DNA from: CAZGSN01 sp964371655
GTDB lineage: Bacteria > Desulfobacterota > Binatia > HRBIN30
Direction of reading: 5' to 3'
NCBI GenBank assembly: GCA_964371655.1
Contig: CAYJOD010000010.1
Span: 62,001-126,000 of the forward strand
Length of the DNA stretch: 64,000 bases
Shown piece after piece: positions 42,802 to 50,268 of the stretch. The position numbers and the translations under genes were made by a program. Under the pieces are notes generated by a model, which searched no databases, had not been told where the DNA came from, and was given only the letters and a program-made list of their open reading frames with translations. The stretch's first letter is position 1; each line of letters starts with the position of its first letter.

Positions 42802-43764
42802 TCAGGAGCAGCGCAGTACGACGGAGCCCCAAGCCAGACCGCCGCCAAACCCGGCCATCATCATCGTCGGAGGGAGAGGCTTGCCACCATAGAAGATGGG
42901 TTCGAGCAGGAGCGGAATCGACGAGGACACAGTGTTACCGACATTCCTGATGTTCACAGGCACCTTTTCCAGCGGCAGATCGAGATCCTCACGAAGGGTC
43001 TTCAGCAGCCAGGCGCTGGCCTGGTGAAACAAGTACATGTCGATTTCTGCGAGCGTAAGACCGTTCAAGGCGGCGCACGCTCGAATATTGGCGGGCGCCT
43101 CGGTCTTGAGCAGCTCGTAAATGGCGCGACCATCGAGGTGCAGGTGCTCCGCTGCCGCGCCCTTGCTCGCGGTGCCGCTGCCGCGAACGATGAGGGCCTC
43201 GGCCTTGCCGCTATCGTTCCCGAAGCTGCTCCTGCAAATACGCAGCGGCGCACCTTCTTCGAGGACCGTGACCGAAGCGGCGTCGCCGAACAAGGCGATC
43301 GTGGTGCGATCGTCCGGATCGATAATCTTGCTGTAAGGATCCGCGGTGAAGACCAGCGCCTTGCGCACACCGAGCTCGGCCATGAGGGCCTTGGCGGTAA
43401 CCAGAGTCGTGACGTACCCCGAGCACGCCAGACTGATATCGAAACTGAGGGCGGACTTGGGCAACCCCGAACGATGCTGAATGATACCGGCGGTATGCGG
43501 GATCTTGTAGTCGGGGTTCTGCGTGCACAGAAGAACCAACCCCACATCGCCGAAGTCTTCGTTGGGCGCCCGCTTGACGAGGTTCTCGAAGGCACGCACC
43601 GCCATATCGCTCGTCGATTCGTCCGCCGCGGCGATATGACGCACATCGACGCCGACCTTCTCTTCGAGAAAGCCGGGCTTGAAACCCAACCGCTTCGCCA
43701 AGTCCGCCGAGCGCAGCTCCCCTGGCGGCAAGTAACATGCGACGTGCCGAATGCCGACGGTCAT
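42802..43764 (-). CDS. 3-oxoacyl-ACP synthase III-like condensing enzyme
   Basis: This 320-residue FabH-like thiolase-fold enzyme has a complete catalytic triad: Cys114 in SLACSGYV, His247 in LFHQASAWLL and Asn277 in NVGNTVSSSIP. The glycine-rich GFGGGLAWGSVVL end is normal. Such stand-alone KASIII genes paired with an ACP also occur in sugar-acylation clusters, where the enzyme may transfer an acyl group to a hydroxyl or amine rather than start fatty acid synthesis. The start is ATG at 43764. Confidence 0.9.
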   Translation of the reverse strand: MTVGIRHVACYLPPGELRSADLAKRLGFKPGFLEEKVGVDVRHIAAADESTSDMAVRAFENLVKRAPNEDFGDVGLVLLCTQNPDYKIPHTAGIIQHRSGLPKSALSFDISLACSGYVTTLVTAKALMAELGVRKALVFTADPYSKIIDPDDRTTIALFGDAASVTVLEEGAPLRICRSSFGNDSGKAEALIVRGSGTASKGAAAEHLHLDGRAIYELLKTEAPANIRACAALNGLTLAEIDMYLFHQASAWLLKTLREDLDLPLEKVPVNIRNVGNTVSSSIPLLLEPIFYGGKPLPPTMMMAGFGGGLAWGSVVLRCS

Positions 43765-44204
43765 CTAAGACCTCCGAGTGCTTTCTGTGGGACCGACGTT
43801 CGGAGTGTTGTGGCGCGCGAGGAATTCCGAGCCAACGCCTGAAAGTGATCTCCCCTCTCCCACATTGCTTGTGGGAGAGGGTTAGGGTGAGGAAACCGAA
43901 GCGGTGAGGTGTGCGCCGAGCAGTAGCATCGAAGGGAACTGGATCCCTCACCCCATCCCTCTGAGACTGTCGATAAAGTCGCGTAGGGCCGGTTGTACCG
44001 GCCGGTCGGGTGGAAAATACGGCCGGCACAGCCGGCCCTACGAGGCGGCATGAAACTCGCGCAACCGCCGTGCCGGAGAAAATCGACAGTCTCGTCTCCC
44101 GCAGGTGATGCGGGAGAGGGAGTGCTTCCAAACGCCGCCGCTGTTTCGGTTGCGAGCCTAGCCCGCGATAGGTTGTGCGTTCTCATCCGTCTTTCAACAG
44201 ACCG
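43765..44204. repeat. 440-bp gene-free spacer of stacked palindromes
   Basis: A complete hairpin CTCCCCTCTCCCACA...TGTGGGAGAGGGTTAGGG lies at 43851-43890. A second palindrome starts CCCTCACCCCATCCCTCT (43945-43962) and resumes with TCTCCCGCAGGTGATGCGGG (44095-44114); it is split by copy 3 of the GAGACTGTCGAT element. No gene or clear promoter is seen. Confidence 0.75.
43963..44093. mobile_element. Small element bounded by GAGACTGTCGAT / ATCGACAGTCTC, copy 3 (inverted)
   Basis: This 131-bp element has perfect 12-bp ends at 43963-43974 and 44082-44093. Here the AAAGTCG-type end is on the left and the TTTCTCCG-type end on the right, the reverse of copies 1 and 2. The interior carries its own hairpin, CGTAGGGCCGGTTGTACCGG pairing with CCGGCACAGCCGGCCCTACG, a different palindrome from those in the other copies. 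Confidence 0.75.
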
Positions 44205-44954
44205 CTATACCTTCTCCGCCAGTGCAACCCAGGTATTGACCTGGTTGCCCGGGAGACACTCGAGCCCGTCGATGAGGATCCGCGCGACCGGGCTGAGGTG
44301 CAGCCGGCGCAGACGGTTCAGCCGCTGCTGGACCGGAAAATGTTTCAAGATCCCTTCCAAGGCAACCAGGCGAAAGCCGGCACGCTCGAGCTCATCCGTC
44401 AGCTCGTCCTCGCGGAAGAGGACATCGTAGATCGGATAGTGTTCAAGACCTTTGCGCAGCCGCGCCGGATGCACGACGTCGTAGTTCAGAGCATCGACGA
44501 CGAAGGTTCCGTTGCGACGCAGGACACGACGGATCTCGCTGTACAGGCGCTGTCGTTCCGGGAGCTGGAAATGGCGGACGAAGCGAAAGGTATAGGCAAG
44601 ATCGAACGAATCATCACGGAACGGCAGCACGAACGCATCGGTGCGCAGGAAGCTCCAGTCGCCCGGCATTCCCTGCATCCGTTGCCGCGCCGTTGCCAAC
44701 ATGGCCGGGCTGGCGTCGACGGCGACCCCAAAGGCGACACCGCGCGTCGCGGTCGTGATTCGTCCCGGCCCGCAGGCAATCTCCAACACCGCGCGCGGCG
44801 CGCGCGCGGCGATGAGCTGATTGAGAAACGCAACCTGACGGCGATGCAGCAATCCGTTGAGGGGCTGCGTGGTACGCCGATGCATATAGCGATCTACGAC
44901 GCTCTGGTCCTTGTAGTACGCCTGCAGATCCTTGGGTTGATCGATGGGTTTCAT
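44205..44954 (-). CDS. Class I SAM-dependent methyltransferase
   Basis: The 249-residue protein has the Rossmann motif I VLEIACGPGRITT, motif II VAVDASPAML, FLRTDAFVLPFRDDSFDLAYTFRFVRHF and LRRNGTFVVDALNYD. It is likely to methylate a sugar, a lipid or a small molecule of the pathway. The ATG at 44954 overlaps the epimerase stop by 4 bp (ATGA), so the two are translationally coupled. The acceptor is unknown. Confidence 0.85.
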   Translation of the reverse strand: MKPIDQPKDLQAYYKDQSVVDRYMHRRTTQPLNGLLHRRQVAFLNQLIAARAPRAVLEIACGPGRITTATRGVAFGVAVDASPAMLATARQRMQGMPGDWSFLRTDAFVLPFRDDSFDLAYTFRFVRHFQLPERQRLYSEIRRVLRRNGTFVVDALNYDVVHPARLRKGLEHYPIYDVLFREDELTDELERAGFRLVALEGILKHFPVQQRLNRLRRLHLSPVARILIDGLECLPGNQVNTWVALAEKV

Positions 44955-45943
44955 GCGCTCGTCGGCCCACTCCCATTCGCCTGCCGGAGGCTGGCAAACG
45001 ATCGCTGCAACCCTTCGGCAACGGTGACGTTCGGGTGCCATCCGAGGACGCGTTCGGCGCGCGAACAATCGTACCATGCGGCGCGGGTTGCCCGGCGGAT
45101 CTGGTGGTAGGTCACCGGTGAACGCCGGCGCGCCAGGCGCAGGACCTTCTCCATCACCAGGGCGGCGGTGGCAACCATGTCCACCGGCAGGAACAGGGAT
45201 CGCCAGGTTTCACCCGATGCCGCGCGGAACAAATCGACGTACTGGCTCTGGCGAACATTCTCGTCGACCAGTGTAAACGGAAGGCCGAGCGCGTCGCGAT
45301 TGCGCAACGCCAAGGCCACGGCATCGGCGACGTTGTCGGCATAGGTCATCGGCAGAGTGTAATTGCGCGTCGCCAGGATCAGCTTGCGTCCGGCAACATC
45401 GAAGGACTGGCGCGCAAGTGGCGGCCGTTTGCCCGGCCCGTACAGCAACCCGGGGCGCAGCACGACGACGGGGGCACCGCGTCCGGCTTCCGCCAAGGCG
45501 ATACGGTCAGCCGCGAGCTTCGAGCGGCTGTAGTGGCCACGCGAGTCGCTCTCGCTTTCGTACGGGCTCTCTTCCGTAATCGTCACCCCGTCGACCGGAA
45601 CCGCATAGACGCTGAGGGAGCTGATGTGCACGACCGACTTGGCACCGACATCGTGCGCGGCGCGAATCACGCGCCGGGTGCCGCGGATATTCGCCTCGGC
45701 GAACTCTTCCCAGCGCCCCTTGGTGTCGACGCGTGCGGCGGCGTGCACGACACCTTCGACGCCGCTGACGGCACGGCGAACCGAGTCATCGTCGCAGATA
45801 TCTCCCTCCACGCATTCGACTCCGGCGAGGTCCGCGTTACGGCCGGGGCGAACCAGGGCGCGAACCGCGAAGCCATCGTCGAGCAGGCGCCGAACAATGG
45901 AGCGACCCAAGAAACCGGTGGCGCCGGTAACCAACACTTTCAT
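44951..45943 (-). CDS. NAD-dependent epimerase/reductase (extended SDR)
   Basis: The 330-residue protein has the cofactor motif GATGFLG (residues 7-13), SSLSVYAVP, and a Tyr-Lys pair in HYSRSKLAAD. It matches extended SDRs that act on NDP-sugars or on polyprenyl- or hydroxysteroid-like substrates. The PVTYHQIRRATRAAWYDCSRAERVLGWHP tail is typical of the subgroup. The ATG at 45943 overlaps the stop of the oxidoreductase gene by 4 bp. The substrate is unknown; it lacks features that would make it RmlD. Confidence 0.82.
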   Translation of the reverse strand: MKVLVTGATGFLGRSIVRRLLDDGFAVRALVRPGRNADLAGVECVEGDICDDDSVRRAVSGVEGVVHAAARVDTKGRWEEFAEANIRGTRRVIRAAHDVGAKSVVHISSLSVYAVPVDGVTITEESPYESESDSRGHYSRSKLAADRIALAEAGRGAPVVVLRPGLLYGPGKRPPLARQSFDVAGRKLILATRNYTLPMTYADNVADAVALALRNRDALGLPFTLVDENVRQSQYVDLFRAASGETWRSLFLPVDMVATAALVMEKVLRLARRRSPVTYHQIRRATRAAWYDCSRAERVLGWHPNVTVAEGLQRSFASLRQANGSGPTSA

Positions 45944-47034
45944 TCGTTTACCGCGCGGCGCGACTGCGGTTGCATGGGCACACCGGCTGCCTCCCAGATT
46001 CTCTGTATGAGCCAAACCCCTTCGCGCGCTTCGTCGCCGCTCACCGGCGGTGGTGCACCGGTGGCCAGCGCGGCGTAGAGCGCCGCGAAGTGAATCCCCA
46101 TCCCTGGGTAGTAACGTTGCCGGCCGGTCACGAACTCAACGCCGTTGACGGCGGTGGCACGCACGAGCTGCCACGCCTCCTCGAAGTTGGGCAGCACCTT
46201 GCCCAGAATCTTACCCACCAGCTTCGGCAATTTGCGCGTCTGCCGCACGATGAGAGTCATGTTGTTCAGGTTGACCTCTGCCGTCATCTTGGTGCCATAG
46301 AGGGTCAGCCGGTTCATGAAGGGTTTGGCGTTCAACGAAATCGTTAAGCTGCCAAGGCACTGAGTCCCCGCTACGGTGGCACGCACCTCGCGCAGCCGGC
46401 CGCTGTCGTCGCTCTGTGCCAGCACCTGGACCTTGTCGACCTTCCCGGAAAATCCGGTGACGAGGTACGACGGATGCGGAGCGAGATTGAAAAGGACGCC
46501 GCCGGGCAGCTGGCTGCTCCAATGGTCGTGCTGCCCTGCCGGGGCATCGGCCTCACCTGCGGCGGCTCCTTGGAAGACATCGACGCCGACGATCTCTCCG
46601 AGCTGTCCGGAGGAAACGAGGCGCCGCGCCGCCTGAACCACGGGGTCGAACCAGCGATTGTGATTCGCGGTCACGTAGCGTTGGTTGCGCTTTGCCGTGG
46701 CCAGCATGGCGTCGACCTCATCAACGGTGAAGGCCATCGGCTTCTCGATCAACACGTGCAGTCCGGCATTGAGCAGCTGATCGGCCAGCGCGGCATGCGT
46801 CGACGGCGGGGTCACGATGTGTACCGCCTGCGGGCGCGCCGCGTCGATCATCTCATCGATATCGGCGAAGGTCGGGATCTGCCAGCGGTTGGTGAAGGCA
46901 TCACGTCCCGCCGGGTTCACGTCGCAGGCGCCGACGAGCTCTGCGTGTGGGGTTTGGCGGAGATAGCCGGCATGCGTCTGCGCAATGCGGCCACACCCCA
47001 CGATTGCGACTCGCAGTCGCGGTTCGGTGCTCAT
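45940..47034 (-). CDS. Gfo/Idh/MocA family sugar oxidoreductase
   Basis: This 364-residue enzyme has the N-terminal Rossmann motif VAIVGCGRIAQTHAGYL, the catalytic EKPMAFT (near residue 95) and the C-terminal beta-sheet domain (GGVLFNLAPHPSYL). Members oxidise or reduce NDP-sugars, for example at C3 in amino-sugar pathways, or cyclitols. Its translational coupling to an SDR and, through it, a methyltransferase suggests a three-step sugar tailoring path. A DegT aminotransferase at 53003 could use its keto-sugar product. Confidence 0.9.
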   Translation of the reverse strand: MSTEPRLRVAIVGCGRIAQTHAGYLRQTPHAELVGACDVNPAGRDAFTNRWQIPTFADIDEMIDAARPQAVHIVTPPSTHAALADQLLNAGLHVLIEKPMAFTVDEVDAMLATAKRNQRYVTANHNRWFDPVVQAARRLVSSGQLGEIVGVDVFQGAAAGEADAPAGQHDHWSSQLPGGVLFNLAPHPSYLVTGFSGKVDKVQVLAQSDDSGRLREVRATVAGTQCLGSLTISLNAKPFMNRLTLYGTKMTAEVNLNNMTLIVRQTRKLPKLVGKILGKVLPNFEEAWQLVRATAVNGVEFVTGRQRYYPGMGIHFAALYAALATGAPPPVSGDEAREGVWLIQRIWEAAGVPMQPQSRRAVNE

Positions 47035-47064
47035 TCGAGAATTTCGGTAACGGCAGCGACGTGG

Positions 47065-48072
47065 TTACGCGGGAATCGCGTGCCCGAAGACGCGCCGCAA
47101 TCCCTTGACGTTATCGTAAACTTCGTCGCCGTAATTCTTGACCGCGCCGCTTTCCAGAAACGCGCGTATCTCTTGAATCGCGTCGTCGACGGTCATCGAC
47201 GGCTCGAAGCCAAGCTCGTTACGAATTCGATCGAAGCCAACGCGGTAGCTGCGCCGGTCTTCGATATTCTCCGAATACTCGACCACGGTGCCGGGCAGCT
47301 GCGCCACAACCTTCTCGGCCACCTCGCCCACAGTGAAGTTCTGGCTCGCGTGCCCGACGTTGAAGATCTGGGAGGCGACAGCCTTCGACGGAGCCTCCAC
47401 GGCGCATAAGAAAGCCGCTGCCGCATCTTGGACATGGATGTGCGGCCGCCATTGATTGGCGCCGACCACGCGTACGCGTCCGTCGACGCGGGCACGCGCC
47501 GTAATCGTGTTCACCATCAAATCGAAGCGCATGCGTGGCGACAAGCCACACACCGTCGACAGGCGCAGGATCACGATCTCGACCGACCCGTGCTCTTTGA
47601 GCAGCACCTCTTCAGACATGATGCGCGTGCGTGCGTACAGCGAAACGGGATTGAGATGGGAGGTCTCGATCAGCAGGTCGTTGCCGTTGGCGCCGTAGAC
47701 ACTGCAAGACGAAGCGAAGACCAGCCTGTCCACGCCGGCTCCCTGGCAGGCTTCGAGCATCACACGGGTGGACTCGAAGTTGGTCATCAACGCTTCGCGC
47801 GGGTCCAAATCGCAGGCGGCATCTCCGACCAGCGCCGCCAGGGCTACGACCGCTGACACACCTTTGACCGACTGGACGACATCGCGGATGTTACAGATAT
47901 CACCGTACCGCAGATCGAGGTTGGGGTCGCCGCGCAGCTCCGCGATCCCATGCTCGCCATAGATGAACTTATCGAGCACGCGAACCCGAAAGCCCTGCCG
48001 TAAGAGCTTTCGAACCAAATGGGAGCCGATGTAGCCAGCTCCCCCGGTCACTAGTACGGTTTCGTCTCGCAC
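47065..48072 (-). CDS. NAD-dependent epimerase/dehydratase
   Basis: This is an extended SDR of 335 residues with GGAGYIG at the N-terminus (VLVTGGAGYIGSHLVRKLL), AALVGDAACDLDP, SSCSVYGANG and a Tyr in SLYARTRIMSEE; the usual lysine four residues on is replaced here by isoleucine in YARTR-I, so the catalytic pair should be checked. The GTG at 48072 has GGAGG 8 bp upstream. It overlaps the sugar transferase gene by 22 bp. Its substrate is unknown. Confidence 0.82.
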   Translation of the reverse strand: MRDETVLVTGGAGYIGSHLVRKLLRQGFRVRVLDKFIYGEHGIAELRGDPNLDLRYGDICNIRDVVQSVKGVSAVVALAALVGDAACDLDPREALMTNFESTRVMLEACQGAGVDRLVFASSCSVYGANGNDLLIETSHLNPVSLYARTRIMSEEVLLKEHGSVEIVILRLSTVCGLSPRMRFDLMVNTITARARVDGRVRVVGANQWRPHIHVQDAAAAFLCAVEAPSKAVASQIFNVGHASQNFTVGEVAEKVVAQLPGTVVEYSENIEDRRSYRVGFDRIRNELGFEPSMTVDDAIQEIRAFLESGAVKNYGDEVYDNVKGLRRVFGHAIPA

Positions 48073-49625
48073 GATACTTTCCTCCCAAGTCCCCCCGGTA
48101 ATAACTTCAAGCCGCCGACCTCTGCTGATTCCTCTCCCTGCGCGCGAAGACCGGCACGTTCCACGGTCACGCCGCATGCCCCACAGTCGCGACCACTATC
48201 TGGGCTGAGCAAATCACTAAGCGCCGGCAACATGCGGCAATCAACCCCGGCCTCGGCACAGATTACGGCGACCTCACGTGCGGTCCCGGCCGAGAGATCG
48301 GATAGACATACGAACACGAGGCGAACCCCATTGGCCGTGAGCGCGAGTCGAAGCTCGGCAGGACCACCCAACACCTTCACGCCGTGAATCCTCGATCCCC
48401 AGCGTTCCTGCGACTCGTCGATGAAACCGACGGGCCGGTACGACGACGAGGGGTCGTCGGTGAGCCAGCGCAGGATCTGCTCGCCGCCGCGGCCGGCGCC
48501 GACGACAATTGTCTTGGCGCGCGTGTCCGAGCGCTGCGGGCGGTGGCGCGCCCAGGCGCGCAGGACGTAGCGGGAAATGATGAGGAGCGACAATAGCAGC
48601 GCCCAATCGATCACGAAGACAGAGCGCGGGTGGGACTGCAAGCCAACAAAATACGTCAGCGCAGCAACCAACACGGATCCAACGCTTACCGCCTTGAAGA
48701 GGGCGAACATGTCCACCAAGCCGAAGTACGACAAGATGACCTGATAGGAGCCGAAGTAGACGAGGATGGGCGGACGCACGATCAGCATGAGCGCCAGGGC
48801 ACGCAGAGTCACGGCGCCGGCTTCCCATTGGAACTCGAAGCGAATCATACAAGCCAGCGCATAGGCGATGCCGGAAAGGACGGCATCCATCGTCATCAAA
48901 GCAACCGCGCGGCGCCGATTCCAAAGATACTCGGCCCGGAAGGCACCGCGAACGGTGATCCACACCCCGTGTGCCAAGAGTCGCAAGTCTCTCCAGAACG
49001 TCGACGTCACGACGTATTCCAGGTCGCGTTGCAGCTTCGGAGGAAGAATGTGCTCGCGGTAGTAGCTCTCGGTATCCTTGATTCCCTCGGGATAGTCCTC
49101 GACTTCGTTCCGGCCTTGAATCTGGCTTGGGCCGACGATTCCGGGGCGTACGGAAAGCACCTGGCGTTGCGTCGGCGTATAGAACTCGACGAAGTGAGGA
49201 TCTTCCGGACGCGGCCCGATCAGGTTCATGTCGCCGACGAGAACATTGAAAAGCTGAGGCAGCTCGTCGAGCTTGGACCAGCGCAAGAACTTGCCCAAGC
49301 GCGTAATCCGCGGGTCACGCTTGACGGTCAGCCGCGAACCCATCAGGTAGGCGCCGTCGACCATCGTCCGGAACTTGTAGATGAGGAAGGGCTTACCGAA
49401 ACGACCGACGCGGCGCTGGCGAAAGAAGATCGGCCCCGGCGTGTCGAACTTGATCAGCACCGCAACCAGGACGAGAAGAGGAAGCAGGCAAAGGACCCCG
49501 GCCAATGACAGCGTGAAGTCGAGGCTGTGCTTGGCCAATTCACCAAGCGGCGTCATGGCGCGCTTGACCGCGACCACCTCCGTCGCGGCGACCTCTCGTT
49601 GGCTAAACTCGGCTTCCGCTTGCAT
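48051..49625 (-). CDS. Undecaprenyl-phosphate sugar phosphotransferase with swapped domain order
   Basis: Residues about 25-225 form the bacterial sugar transferase (PF02397-type) domain: a helix, DTPGPIFFRQRRVGRFGKPF, YKFRTM and DELPQLFNVLVGDMNLIGPRP. It starts lipid-linked repeat synthesis by moving a sugar phosphate to undecaprenyl phosphate. After it, residues about 235-360 give four helices and about 368-470 a Rossmann domain (IVVGAGRGGEQILRWL, YRPVGFIDE), like the N-terminal half of CapD/PglF proteins. In WbaP-type enzymes the membrane/Rossmann part precedes the transferase; here it follows. The dehydratase domain of CapD is absent. Confidence 0.88.
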   Translation of the reverse strand: MQAEAEFSQREVAATEVVAVKRAMTPLGELAKHSLDFTLSLAGVLCLLPLLVLVAVLIKFDTPGPIFFRQRRVGRFGKPFLIYKFRTMVDGAYLMGSRLTVKRDPRITRLGKFLRWSKLDELPQLFNVLVGDMNLIGPRPEDPHFVEFYTPTQRQVLSVRPGIVGPSQIQGRNEVEDYPEGIKDTESYYREHILPPKLQRDLEYVVTSTFWRDLRLLAHGVWITVRGAFRAEYLWNRRRAVALMTMDAVLSGIAYALACMIRFEFQWEAGAVTLRALALMLIVRPPILVYFGSYQVILSYFGLVDMFALFKAVSVGSVLVAALTYFVGLQSHPRSVFVIDWALLLSLLIISRYVLRAWARHRPQRSDTRAKTIVVGAGRGGEQILRWLTDDPSSSYRPVGFIDESQERWGSRIHGVKVLGGPAELRLALTANGVRLVFVCLSDLSAGTAREVAVICAEAGVDCRMLPALSDLLSPDSGRDCGACGVTVERAGLRAQGEESAEVGGLKLLPGGLGRKVSCETKPY

Positions 49626-49638
49626 CGACGCGCTCGAT

Positions 49639-49713
49639 CTAGTCAGTGCCGACCCGATCCGGGCGAAACCATGGGCGGAATTCCGCCGCCCTGGTCAGTT
49701 TGTTGGTTTTCAT
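49639..49713 (-). CDS. Possible 24-residue leader or small protein
   Basis: A short frame begins ATG at 49713 with AAGGA 8 bp upstream, reads MKTNKLTRAA, and ends with TAG at 49639-49641, 13 bp before the sugar transferase start. That start has only a weak ribosome binding site, so translation of this frame could feed it. The peptide is basic with two tryptophan/phenylalanine-proline motifs (RPWFRP). It lies over a GGGCGGAATTCCGCC hairpin. It could be chance. Confidence 0.35.
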   Translation of the reverse strand: MKTNKLTRAAEFRPWFRPDRVGTD

Positions 49714-49758
49714 CGTCTCGTCCTTTGTGTCCCCACACTGAACACGGACAACTCCCAC

Positions 49759-49929
49759 CTAGAACATTGCGTAGATTAACGGCGCCAGCGCCGAGCCCTG
49801 AACCACGATCAGGAGACCGCCAACCAGGAGAAGCATCACGATGATTGGCGACATCCACCAAAGCTTGTCCTCGCCCATGAATTGGAACATCTCTTTGGCA
49901 AGGCGTCCAAGCGTTTTGAAACGACCCAT
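49759..49929 (-). CDS. DUF5989 (SxtK-like) small membrane protein, second copy
   Basis: This 56-residue protein has KLWWMSPIIVMLLLVGGLLIV as its one transmembrane helix and ends SALAPLIYAMF, closely like 32717-32896. The ATG at 49929 has GGAGG 6 bp upstream. It follows an SxtJ-like gene and a carbamoyltransferase in the same order as sxtI-sxtJ-sxtK of saxitoxin clusters. Its function is unknown. Confidence 0.85.
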   Translation of the reverse strand: MGRFKTLGRLAKEMFQFMGEDKLWWMSPIIVMLLLVGGLLIVVQGSALAPLIYAMF

Positions 49930-50026
49930 GAATTCCTCCGCTACAACCGAATTGACCAACAATGGTCTGATCTTACAAACAACAGCAAGCTCTTTCTTGC
50001 ATCCTCTGCCATAAGCGAGCTCACCT

Positions 50027-50263
50027 TCAGAATTGCTTCTCGGCGCGCTCGATCGTGGCCGTGATCGGCGCCAACGGTTGCGCAAACGACTCGCCAGCGC
50101 CGGCCCGCAAACCCAGCAGATCGCGCCGCGTCAACTTGCCTATCAAGGCGATTGGCCCGATCCCAATATGGTAAATGACCGCCAGGAGAATGGTCGACTG
50201 GATTTGCCCCAGCACATGACCAAATGCCTGCCAAAAGGCCCAGAGTTTTCGCAGCAACAACAT
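50027..50263 (-). CDS. SxtJ-like membrane protein
   Basis: The 78-residue protein has one or two hydrophobic segments (STILLAVIYHIGIGPIALIGKL). The pattern LG-I-----I----Y---I-PI-LI-KL--RD-L fits the C-terminal half of the SxtJ family as I remember it. It starts 5 bp after the carbamoyltransferase stop, so expression is linked. The family is usually longer (about 130 residues), so this is a short form with a basic amphipathic N-terminus instead of further helices. Its function is unknown. Confidence 0.65.
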   Translation of the reverse strand: MLLLRKLWAFWQAFGHVLGQIQSTILLAVIYHIGIGPIALIGKLTRRDLLGLRAGAGESFAQPLAPITATIERAEKQF

Positions 50264-50268
50264 GGGTA

